A stretch of 12,606 nt of DNA from the NCBI GenBank assembly GCA_964365905.1, contig CAYIRQ010000032.1, positions 1-12,606 on the forward strand. Reading direction: 5' to 3'. The translations under genes were made by a program, and so were the position numbers. Positions 7,967-12,606 of this stretch are shown in pieces. The stretch comes from CAYIRQ01 sp964365905 (lineage in GTDB: Bacteria > Patescibacteriota > Gracilibacteria > Peribacterales > Peribacteraceae). The first letter of the stretch is position 1, and the number at the start of each line of letters is the position of its first letter. A model generated the notes under the pieces. That model saw nothing but the letters and a program-made list of their open reading frames with translations, had not been told where the DNA came from and did not search any database.

Positions 7967-9040
7967 ATGCTCCTCTTCCGCCTCGAAACCACCTCCGAGC
8001 GGGCAACCTACCGACAAACCATTCAAAATGCCCCAAAAAGGTCCCTTTGGCAGTCTCTCGAGTGGGAAGGGTACCAGAGGGCTCTAGGCAGGGAAACGAG
8101 GCTGTATGGGCTGCCAGGAGGGCAGAAAGGGCAGGGAAGGCAGGAAGGGCAGAAAGGGCAATTTATTTGCGATGCTACTGCGCTTGTGATTATTGATCGC
8201 ACGCGGGGTGGTCTTGCAGTGTGGGATATTCCGCGGGGACCCATCGGAGATTCCGGGGCAGCCGTGGAACTGCTGCAGGAGATTGTGAAGGAAGCGAGGA
8301 GAGAGCAGGCGCTTGCTCTCTACTTTTCTCCGTCGCAAGAAATTCTCCATTCTCCATTCTCCATTCTCCATTCCCGCTCGAAGCGGGCAGAGCAGCCCGA
8401 AGCAAGTGTCATTCTCGATCTCACGAGATCCGATGAGGAACTTCTGAGTGCGATGCATGAGAAGTGTCGCTATAACATCCGGCTCGCGGAGAAGAGGGGA
8501 GTGATCGTTGAAGAATCAAAAGACATGAAAAGTTTTTATTCTTTGATGAAGGAAACTTCATTGCGGGATGGATTTACTGTGAAGCCACAGAGTCATTACG
8601 AGAAATTTCTCACGGACCTTCCCGGAGGTTTTTTACTTCTTGCGTATGGTCCAACGGGCGCATGCGTTAGCCGGCGAATTAATTCGCCGGCTAACGATCC
8701 CGTCGCCGGCCTCATGGGTGTGATGTGGGGCATGCGCGGCTACTACTACTATGGCGCTTCATCGTACGAACATCGTGCACTCATGGCGCCATATATACTG
8801 CAGTGGCAAGCCATGAAGTTATGTCGGGAGAGGGGATGCAGGGAATACGATTTGCTTGGTATTGCCCCACCAAGCCACATGTCAATTGCTAAAAGTCACA
8901 AGCTTCACCCCTGGGCAGGGGTGACCCGTTTCAAGCTTCAGTTCGGCGGGCGCATCGAGGAATATCCGGAGGAAAAGGTCGTGATGCTCCGACCGTTCCT
9001 TTTTCACGCGCTTGCGTGGAAGAGAGTGATCGTGGGCTAA
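7967..9040 (+). CDS. FemAB-family peptidoglycan-bridge aminoacyltransferase-like protein with in-frame repeat insertions
   Basis: FemA/FemB/FemX enzymes use aminoacyl-tRNA to add amino acids to the peptide stem of lipid II, at the cytoplasmic face of the membrane. Family features in this 357-residue protein are KCRYNIRLAEKRGV, the FYSLMKETSLRDGF region, YYYYGASSYEHRALMAPYILQWQAMKLCRERGCREYDLLGI (here split by eye) and the C-terminal GVTRFKLQFGG. The start at ATG 7967 (MLLFRLETT) places LWQSLEWEGYQ at its usual N-terminal site; the upstream extension is only translated repeat. Three insertions are seen: residues 51-65 (9-mer array, GQK/GQG/RQE triplets), about 126-135 (heptamer array, ILHSPFSILHS) and 234-243 (32-bp palindrome). 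All fall outside the conserved motifs. The gene converges on the 9049-9411 gene with an 8-nt gap. Confidence 0.85.
   Translation: MLLFRLETTSERATYRQTIQNAPKRSLWQSLEWEGYQRALGRETRLYGLPGGQKGQGRQEGQKGQFICDATALVIIDRTRGGLAVWDIPRGPIGDSGAAVELLQEIVKEARREQALALYFSPSQEILHSPFSILHSRSKRAEQPEASVILDLTRSDEELLSAMHEKCRYNIRLAEKRGVIVEESKDMKSFYSLMKETSLRDGFTVKPQSHYEKFLTDLPGGFLLLAYGPTGACVSRRINSPANDPVAGLMGVMWGMRGYYYYGASSYEHRALMAPYILQWQAMKLCRERGCREYDLLGIAPPSHMSIAKSHKLHPWAGVTRFKLQFGGRIEEYPEEKVVMLRPFLFHALAWKRVIVG
8120..8164 (+). repeat. 9-mer tandem array inside the FemAB gene
   Basis: The units are GGGCAGAAA, GGGCAGGGA, AGGCAGGAA, GGGCAGAAA and GGGCAATTT, read in frame as Gly/Arg-Gln-X triplets. The period is a multiple of three, so gain or loss of units keeps the frame. 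The same unit fills the leader at 7870-7953. Confidence 0.9.
8342..8373 (+). repeat. Heptamer array (ATTCTCC)x4.6 inside the FemAB gene
   Basis: Four perfect ATTCTCC units plus ATTC, translated ILHSPFSILHS in frame. It is copy 1 of 3 of this array in the window (also 9828-9855 and 10770-10790). All three read ATTCTCC on the plus strand although the host genes point in different directions. Confidence 0.95.
8665..8696. repeat. 32-bp perfect palindrome inside the FemAB gene
   Basis: CGTTAGCCGGCGAATT (8665-8680) is followed directly by its exact reverse complement (8681-8696). It codes residues 234-243 (VSRRINSPAN), between the LLAYGPTG and DPVAGLMGVMW strands. The inner part recurs at 10114-10140 in cofE. 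Confidence 0.95.
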
Positions 9041-9048
9041 ACCTTCCC

Positions 9049-9411
9049 TCAATCGCCGCCCCCTATCTCGAATCCTGCTTCCACGGGCGACATTTCCTGC
9101 TTGGGAGGAAGAGCATCCGTTGCGCATGACGATGGCTTTCTCTGCAAGGGAGACGTGATGCTTTCCCGCCCATTCCAAATATCAGCCGTGGGCCAATTCA
9201 AGTGTGTCACAGCTGCGATGCGATCATGTGAATGTTGTATGGTGTTTATGAGATGAATCTTTCCGTGTCGCGGATAGATCTTCATATCCCTCTCAGGATC
9301 CATATCCAGTTGCGCAGCGAGTTTGATGGCTGCGCCCCTTGTGTAGTTTGTCTCCACATCTCTCTGCACGTACGCCGGACCAAGATCGATGATGTACCCG
9401 CCATTCTTCAT
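9049..9411 (-). CDS. Hypothetical protein, 120 residues
   Basis: I do not recognise the family. The N-terminal part (MKNGGYIIDLGPAYVQRD, then KIYPRHGKIHLIN) looks like folded, soluble, mixed alpha/beta sequence. The last 35 residues (from about S85) are Pro/Ser/Glu-rich with a GGGD end and look disordered. There is no signal peptide or membrane segment. The main support for a real gene is its promoter: a perfect TTGACA, 16-bp spacer, CATAAT, then 6 nt to the ATG. It lies downstream of cofE on the same strand but has its own promoter in the 56-nt gap, and it converges on the FemAB gene with 8 nt between the stops. It could be a small regulatory or toxin-like protein; no function can be assigned. 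Confidence 0.6.
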   Translation of the reverse strand: MKNGGYIIDLGPAYVQRDVETNYTRGAAIKLAAQLDMDPERDMKIYPRHGKIHLINTIQHSHDRIAAVTHLNWPTADIWNGRESITSPLQRKPSSCATDALPPKQEMSPVEAGFEIGGGD

Positions 9412-9417
9412 AAGTTC

Positions 9418-9445
9418 ATTATGTCCTTCTGTTCATTTCTGTCAA
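9418..9445 (-). promoter_or_regulatory. Promoter of the 9049-9411 gene (TTGACA-16-CATAAT), leaderless arrangement
   Basis: On the minus strand, TTGACA spans 9445-9440 and CATAAT spans 9423-9418, followed by 6 nt and ATG at 9411. The consensus -35 makes this one of the clearest promoters in the window. Confidence 0.7.
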
Positions 9446-9467
9446 TGATCGTTTATCGGGTCTATTC

Positions 9468-10331
9468 TCATACTATTTTGCCAAATAGGTCTTCCCTTGG
9501 TCGTATCCCCGGCACCCATCCCTCGAAATCGGTGAAAGGAATCCCGTGGTCGCGCACGATCACTGCGGGTGTCTGCTCCGCAACATTTCCCATGAGCATG
9601 TTTGCGGCCGTTGCAAGCTGATCCGCGACTGCTTCGTGCGTGATGTTCATCGTACGACCGAAAAGATCTTTGGATCCCACGCGCGAATGAACGGGATCAA
9701 AGCCGGAAACCGCAAGAGCAAATGCAGCGACGCCAGAGCGGCGGGGGTGGACGCAGCTGTCGCTAACGACAACTGCAATTGATAATTGAGAATTGAAAAT
9801 TGAGAATTTATCCTTTTTTTGTTTGTCATTCTCCATTCTCCATTCTCCATTCTCCATTTTCTGCTCCAACTCCTTCCTCAGCCTCACCACTGATTTCCCC
9901 GCATCCTCCGGCCATCCAATCGCATGCCCAAGCGGCGCATTGGAATCATCGAGCCCGGCATTCGCAATGAGAATCGTGCCTTCTCTGAGCCCTTCCGGGC
10001 TCACCTCCGTGAGTATCGCACCCGGACACGTCCGGAGAACTCGACCGTGCATTCTTGAAAGTTCCTGGAGAACCGCCTCGCAAAATTGCGGGGTTTTTCC
10101 GCATGCTTCGGAAAGCCGGCGAATGAATTCGCCGGCTAACGCTTCGTCCGGCTGCGAGGATGCAAGGTGGATGATGCGCCCTTCCGCAGTCGCGAGGACT
10201 TTGGAGGAGAGCACGAGAATATCTCCCCTCTGCATTCCCGGCGGATGTTGCTCACGCGCTGCTGCACTGACGATCGCTGCGAGATCATCGCCGGGGTGAA
10301 TGAGCGGGCTGCGAACGGGAAGGAGGAGCAT
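9468..10331 (-). CDS. Coenzyme F420-0:L-glutamate ligase-like protein (CofE/FbiB family)
   Basis: CofE adds glutamates to F420-0 in archaea and actinobacteria, using GTP. In this 287-residue protein the N-terminal half has GDILVLSSKVLATAEGRII (about 36-54), matching the family's G-D-x-L-V-x-x-x-K-x-x-S-x-A-E-G-R pattern. A central T-x-x-G-x-I-x-A-N-A-G-x-D-x-S-N-like segment follows (G-T-I-L-I-A-N-A-G-L-D-D-S-N). AVVVSDSCVHPRRSG (186-200) fits the family's V-V-V-S-D-x-x-x-x-P-x-R-x-G. Residues about 159-184 are an insertion made of translated repeats (MENGEWRMEN, then FSIFNSQLS) directly before that strand. A palindromic repeat also codes AGEFIRRLS (66-74). Nothing nearby suggests F420 use, so the true substrate may differ. 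A -10-like TATCCT lies 13 nt before the ATG. Confidence 0.75.
   Translation of the reverse strand: MLLLPVRSPLIHPGDDLAAIVSAAAREQHPPGMQRGDILVLSSKVLATAEGRIIHLASSQPDEALAGEFIRRLSEACGKTPQFCEAVLQELSRMHGRVLRTCPGAILTEVSPEGLREGTILIANAGLDDSNAPLGHAIGWPEDAGKSVVRLRKELEQKMENGEWRMENDKQKKDKFSIFNSQLSIAVVVSDSCVHPRRSGVAAFALAVSGFDPVHSRVGSKDLFGRTMNITHEAVADQLATAANMLMGNVAEQTPAVIVRDHGIPFTDFEGWVPGIRPREDLFGKIV
9777..9857. repeat. Composite repeat insertion in cofE: ATTGAGA-type units plus (ATTCTCC)x4
   Basis: Near 9778-9808 lie imperfect ATTGAGA/ATTGAAA units, and at 9828-9855 four perfect ATTCTCC heptamers, joined by a T-rich spacer. On the minus strand this reads MENGEWRMEN...KFSIFNSQLS. It accounts for about 26 residues absent from the usual family layout. 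Confidence 0.9.
10114..10140. repeat. Palindromic repeat in cofE, second copy of the femAB palindrome
   Basis: Arms agccggcgaat (10114-10124) and attcgccggct (10127-10137), spaced by GA and followed by AACG as in the 8665-8696 copy. It is read in frame as AGEFIRRLS. Confidence 0.9.
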
Positions 10332-10457
10332 GGGAGGGAATCACAGGATAACGGATAATGGGATATCGGAATACCGAGGCGATGGAAGAATGAATCCTCG
10401 TTTCGTTCGAACCCCTGCCTTGGAATCTCCTGAGAAGCGAGACCTCAAAGAAACCAT

Positions 10458-10483
10458 ATACCAGTATGACGATATACTGGTAT
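10458..10483. repeat. Perfect 10-bp inverted repeat (ATACCAGTAT-6-ATACTGGTAT)
   Basis: Arms 10458-10467 and 10474-10483 with a GACGAT loop. It could be a regulator operator or a transcript hairpin. There is no T-tract, so it is not a typical terminator. Confidence 0.85.
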
Positions 10484-10530
10484 GCGTGAGCAAAGAACAA
10501 AGAGCAGGGGACTCCATTTGACCCGCACGA

Positions 10531-10569
10531 CCCGTCCGCAAGCGGTCGGGCGGACTGCGACAGGACGGG
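10531..10569. repeat. GC-rich inverted repeat (CCCGTCC ... GGACGGG)
   Basis: Seven-bp perfect outer arms (10531-10537 and 10563-10569) enclose further G/C-rich complementary sequence. It lies 39 nt past the stop of the minus-strand 10609 gene and may help end its transcript, but lacks a T-tract. It may also be another interspersed palindromic repeat. Confidence 0.6.
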
Positions 10570-10608
10570 CTCTGCAGCCGTGGCAGGAAGGTCGCTCAAC
10601 ACAAATTT

Positions 10609-11196
10609 CTATAGCTCAACCGTCCGCATCTCCTTCACAAAAAACGTCATTCTCTGCTTTCCCCCTCTGGGGTACAGCGCTTGAGCAATGTTGAGCAGCG
10701 CAGGGTAGGGACTGTCGTGCGCGAAGCGAAGATGATCAAAAGATTCTCTCGTTCTAAAAAGTAATCGTAATTCTCCATTCTCCATTCTCCATTCTTCATT
10801 CGGGGAAGCGAGAGACCTTCTTCCATGTTCCGATGCTTCCTGTGTGACATCCCTCGCATGCGCCCCGGAAACTTCCTGCAATTCCCAAGATGCCGGTACC
10901 ACGAGTTTTATTTCCTCGGTTTCCTCGGACTCTTCGGATTCTTCGATTTCTTTCTCTGTCAACGTCACTCTCACATATGTCCCCCGCTCATATTCCACCA
11001 TCGCGATTCCCACTCGTGGCCACTGCATGCCGGAGAGCTCTATTTTTGCCTCTCTTTCTCCTGATCGCGCGAATGTTGGGTGGAGCAGATAGAGTTCCTG
11101 TACCCGATCCCACGGAAGTCTGCTCACGAGAAATGCGGCGCATGCTGCAACAACGGGGATGAGGAGACGAAGGGGAAGGGCGGAGGGGCGGCTCAT
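10609..11196 (-). CDS. Hypothetical membrane-anchored protein, 195 residues, with two repeat-derived segments
   Basis: I do not recognise the family. Residues about 9-26 (LRLLIPVVAACAAFLVS) form one membrane anchor or uncleaved signal after a basic N-terminus, so the rest is probably outside the membrane. Two segments look like inserted repeats: the acidic EIEESEESEETEE (about 83-95), a variant of the 18-bp repeat in cysS, and EEWRMENGE (134-142), from the ATTCTCC heptamer. The remaining sequence (RVGIAMVEYERGTYVRVTL, then LRLLFRTRESFDHLRFAH) alternates beta-like and helical stretches. It starts 25 nt after the toxin stop, so it may be co-transcribed with the Phd/RelE pair; a weak TACACT lies 15 nt before the ATG. 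Whether it is a real conserved gene is uncertain. Confidence 0.6.
   Translation of the reverse strand: MSRPSALPLRLLIPVVAACAAFLVSRLPWDRVQELYLLHPTFARSGEREAKIELSGMQWPRVGIAMVEYERGTYVRVTLTEKEIEESEESEETEEIKLVVPASWELQEVSGAHARDVTQEASEHGRRSLASPNEEWRMENGELRLLFRTRESFDHLRFAHDSPYPALLNIAQALYPRGGKQRMTFFVKEMRTVEL
10770..10794. repeat. Heptamer array (ATTCTCC)x3.6
   Basis: Three perfect ATTCTCC units plus ATTC, in frame on the minus strand as WRMENGE within the 10609-11196 gene. It is copy 3 of 3 in the window. Confidence 0.95.
10911..10948. repeat. Acidic-coding repeat (variant of the cysS 18-bp unit)
   Basis: In reverse complement this reads GAA-GAG-TCC-GAG-GAA-ACC-GAG and related units, close to the GAAACCGAGGAGTCCGAG tandem of cysS, but in an unrelated gene on the other strand. 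Confidence 0.8.
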
Positions 11197-11221
11197 GGGG
11201 TAAGCAGCGCCAGTGTACTCC

Positions 11222-11479
11222 TCATCGATACACGTCTTTCCTATGCCCGATTTTCACAACCGTCACGGTCACAAGTTCCTTTTCTATCGTGTAAATGATC
11301 CGGTACGGCCAGACGCGAATCGCCCATGCACCTTCGAACTCACCTTGCAGTTTTTTTCCCCGGAATGGATCAGTCTCCAGTGAAACAAGTGCCTGGAGAA
11401 TGCGCCTCTGATCTTTGGCGGGCAATGTGCGTCTCTCCTTCTCGGCGCGCTTGAGAACGATGACCTTGAATTTCTTCAT
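11222..11479 (-). CDS. RelE/ParE-family toxin of a type II toxin-antitoxin pair
   Basis: The 85-residue protein is full length for the family. RelE-type toxins cleave mRNA on the ribosome, while ParE-type toxins poison gyrase. Typical family sequence is LPAKDQRRILQALVSLETDPF (19-39, split by eye), GKKLQGEFEGAWAIRV, PYRIIYTIE (59-67) and the C-terminal KIGHRKDVYR (76-85). R60, R80 and Y84 sit where RelE toxins carry functional residues; the Arg/Tyr-rich end favours RelE over ParE. It starts 3 nt after the antitoxin stop, so the two are co-transcribed from the antitoxin promoter. An AAGGAA about 14 nt upstream is a weak ribosome site, so translational coupling is likely. Confidence 0.92.
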   Translation of the reverse strand: MKKFKVIVLKRAEKERRTLPAKDQRRILQALVSLETDPFRGKKLQGEFEGAWAIRVWPYRIIYTIEKELVTVTVVKIGHRKDVYR

Positions 11480-11482
11480 GCG

Positions 11483-11752
11483 TTATACGTCGAGTTCCTT
11501 CTTCAGTTCATCCAATGTCACAGTTTCTTCTTTGTCCTTATTGCGCAACCTCTCCAGAATCTCGGCAGCCTCCTCTGGATCAGCCATGATATCCATCGTT
11601 TCCACCCAACCATCAAATTCGTCGACAGACATCAAGACACCGGCAGGACGGCCTTCATACGTGATCATCACTGAAACGCCGGGAGTCTTAATTGCCTTCA
11701 GAAGAGCAAAAAAGTCATTTCTAGCCTCTGATGCCGTCACAGTCTTATCCAT
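11483..11752 (-). CDS. Phd/YefM-family antitoxin
   Basis: The 89-residue partner of the downstream RelE toxin. It should bind and neutralise the toxin and repress its own promoter. The N-terminal MDKTVTASEARNDFFALL and VSVMITYEGRPAGVLMSVDEFD match the Phd/YefM DNA-binding fold (x-V-x-A-S-E-A-R then I-T-x-x-G-R-P-x-x-V-L-x-S-x-x-E). The C-terminal half (RNKDKEETVTLDELKKELDV) is the charged toxin-binding tail. The start at 11752 is chosen because it opens the family N-terminus and has a promoter 6 nt upstream. The frame continues upstream to 12418, but that extension is the antisense of the divergent gene. Confidence 0.93.
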   Translation of the reverse strand: MDKTVTASEARNDFFALLKAIKTPGVSVMITYEGRPAGVLMSVDEFDGWVETMDIMADPEEAAEILERLRNKDKEETVTLDELKKELDV

Positions 11753-11758
11753 ATGGCC

Positions 11759-11788
11759 ATTATAATGTACAATGCTCCTGCAGCGCAA
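11759..11788 (-). promoter_or_regulatory. Antitoxin promoter (TTGCGC-18-TATAAT) with TGTACA operator-like motif
   Basis: On the minus strand, TTGCGC spans 11788-11783 and TATAAT spans 11764-11759, followed by 6 nt to ATG 11752. TGTACA lies at 11766-11771, just upstream of the -10, and palindromes ATGGCCAT (11753-11760) and CATTATAATG (11758-11767) overlap the -10. TGTACA is the core of the E. coli yefM-yoeB operator, which suggests autoregulation by the antitoxin. Confidence 0.65.
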
Positions 11789-11818
11789 GGGATTCGTCAG
11801 GCACCGTCTGTTTCGCGA

Positions 11819-11847
11819 TTGAGCGAAAGCACTAAATACGGTATAAT
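11819..11847 (+). promoter_or_regulatory. Promoter of the 11861 gene (TTGAGC-17-TATAAT)
   Basis: TTGAGC (11819-11824), an ideal 17-bp spacer and TATAAT (11842-11847). The ATG follows 13 nt later, giving a leader of only about 6 nt and no room for a Shine-Dalgarno. It diverges from the antitoxin promoter. Confidence 0.75.
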
Positions 11848-11860
11848 AACTGGATTTAAT

Positions 11861-12606
11861 ATGCACAAAAACCAACTGCACTGTTTCGGGGGATTCTGGG
11901 ATCCGAATGACCCTCTGCGGGAGCGGAGGGTGGTGTGGGATGACAAGCCGTCGGAAAAAATTTCTCCAAGCTACCAGCCGCTCCCGTCGCCTGATACAGA
12001 TCCCGAGAAGCGTGACGCAATCAAAAAACGCGAGGCGGAGGCGAGAGATCTTCTGGACAAAGGCGGCAGATCCAGCAGGGATGAGCGCGTGCGTCCGCTC
12101 ACGAATGATCCTCTCGCCATGCGACGTGTACAGGGATTTATTTACTACGACGCAGGTGGAGTGATGCGCATCCATGATGGGCTGAAATACAGCGAGCACC
12201 ATGAGGTGGGACGCGGGGCTCTCGAGATTCGCCATGAAATCGCAAAAGATCTTGCCGAGAATGCCGGAGTCGCACTGGATGAGATTGACTCCGCTTTGAA
12301 GACAATCGAAACCCTGAAAGCATCCAAAAAAGTGTCGCTTCCGGAATATGAAGAAACAGTAAGGCGCATCAAAGCACTCCGGAAGAATCTGAAAGACTTC
12401 ATCAATACTCGTACTCAACTTCTTTTCTTCGAAGAAGCTGTGGAACGAGGAATGTTTGCAGCATTCACCAAGAAGGAACTTAAAGGAGATCCTTTAAATC
12501 GCGGAAAACTTTCATCGGAACTTCTTCAAGTACTTTCTTCGCTGCCCACCTGGGACACGGTCGAAGTAGACAAGAAGTTTTCAGACACAATAAAGAATGA
12601 TGATGA
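11861..12606 (+). CDS. Hypothetical protein, 5' part (gene continues past the window)
   Basis: The frame is open from ATG 11861 to the window end: 248 codons with no stop. I do not recognise the family. It begins MHKNQLHCFGGFWDPND, a short Pro/Arg-rich, probably flexible region (to about residue 90). A globular patch follows (RVQGFIYYDAGGVMRIHDGLK), then long charged helices (GALEIRHEIAKDLAENAG; LPEYEETVRRIKALRKNLKDF) that may form a coiled coil. No signal peptide or membrane segment is visible, so it is probably cytoplasmic. The strong upstream promoter supports expression. It is divergent from the Phd/RelE operon and shares the 108-bp regulatory region with it. Missing C-terminal sequence may hold the diagnostic domain. 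Confidence 0.75.
   Translation, partial: MHKNQLHCFGGFWDPNDPLRERRVVWDDKPSEKISPSYQPLPSPDTDPEKRDAIKKREAEARDLLDKGGRSSRDERVRPLTNDPLAMRRVQGFIYYDAGGVMRIHDGLKYSEHHEVGRGALEIRHEIAKDLAENAGVALDEIDSALKTIETLKASKKVSLPEYEETVRRIKALRKNLKDFINTRTQLLFFEEAVERGMFAAFTKKELKGDPLNRGKLSSELLQVLSSLPTWDTVEVDKKFSDTIKNDD

Larger units (their letters stand above)
10332..10608. other. Intergenic region with inverted repeats, no gene seen
   Basis: It separates cofE from the 10609-11196 gene. It holds a tandem-like ggataac/ggataat motif near 10346-10375 that overlaps the probable cofE promoter (TATCCT on the minus strand, 10350-10345), a perfect 10-bp inverted repeat at 10458-10483 and a GC-rich inverted repeat at 10531-10569. 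A TTCGAA-containing stretch near 10410 resembles a tRNA T-loop but lacks the flanking stem. Confidence 0.5.

Noticed and set aside
8342..8373. CRISPR-like array
   Set aside because: The 7-bp units are contiguous with no spacers, so they are simple tandem repeats.
10400..10425. Possible tRNA T-arm (GTTCGAAC)
   Set aside because: The flanking bases do not form the 5-bp T-stem, and no acceptor or anticodon arm is found.
11753..12418. N-terminal extension of the antitoxin frame (start at 12418)
   Set aside because: The extension is antisense to the 11861 gene, and the Phd/YefM N-terminus and promoter fix the start at 11752.

Overview
The window looks like a chromosomal segment of a Candidate Phyla Radiation (Patescibacteria) bacterium or a similar small-genome lineage. 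This is inference from gene content and style, because no rRNA or marker tree is available. The pointers are a very large S-layer-homology protein with a signal peptide, a FemAB peptidoglycan-bridge enzyme, an orphan F420-ligase-like protein, a Phd/RelE toxin-antitoxin pair, small operons, start codons almost touching the -10 box, and conserved genes carrying short repeats in frame. TGA is used as a stop (cysS, purN, cofE), so this is not a code-25 lineage.

Layout, plus strand first. At 1-335 is the 3' end of a polytopic membrane protein, probably a flippase of the MATE/polysaccharide-export type. Then come cysS (353-2029) and an 800-bp region without a convincing gene (2030-2831). A 1448-residue secreted SLH-domain protein follows (2832-7178) and ends at a strong intrinsic terminator. 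Next are purN (7285-7866) and a FemAB-family transferase (7967-9040). The strand then flips. On the minus strand are an unrecognised 120-residue gene (9049-9411), a CofE-like ligase (9468-10331), an unrecognised membrane-anchored protein (10609-11196), a RelE/ParE toxin (11222-11479) and a Phd/YefM antitoxin (11483-11752). A divergent promoter region (11753-11860) separates the antitoxin from an unrecognised plus-strand gene that runs off the window end (11861-12606).

The most notable signal is a set of short repeat families lying inside open reading frames without breaking them. They are a heptamer ATTCTCC array (three genes), a palindrome with core agccggcgaat/attcgccggct (two genes), a 9-mer GGGCAGAAA array (in and just upstream of femX), a CCTTCNRC-type palindromic repeat (cysS), and an 18-bp Glu/Ser/Thr-coding repeat (cysS and the 10609-11196 gene). 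They add roughly 10-45 residues at likely surface loops or linkers of otherwise well-conserved enzymes. This resembles the protein-invading palindromic elements known from Rickettsia.

A second pattern is that several genes have a good -10 hexamer only 6-7 nt before the ATG, as expected for leaderless mRNAs. Functionally, the S-layer protein, the FemAB enzyme and the flippase fragment point to cell-envelope construction. cysS and purN are housekeeping. The Phd/RelE pair and the small unknown genes form an accessory block at the right end.
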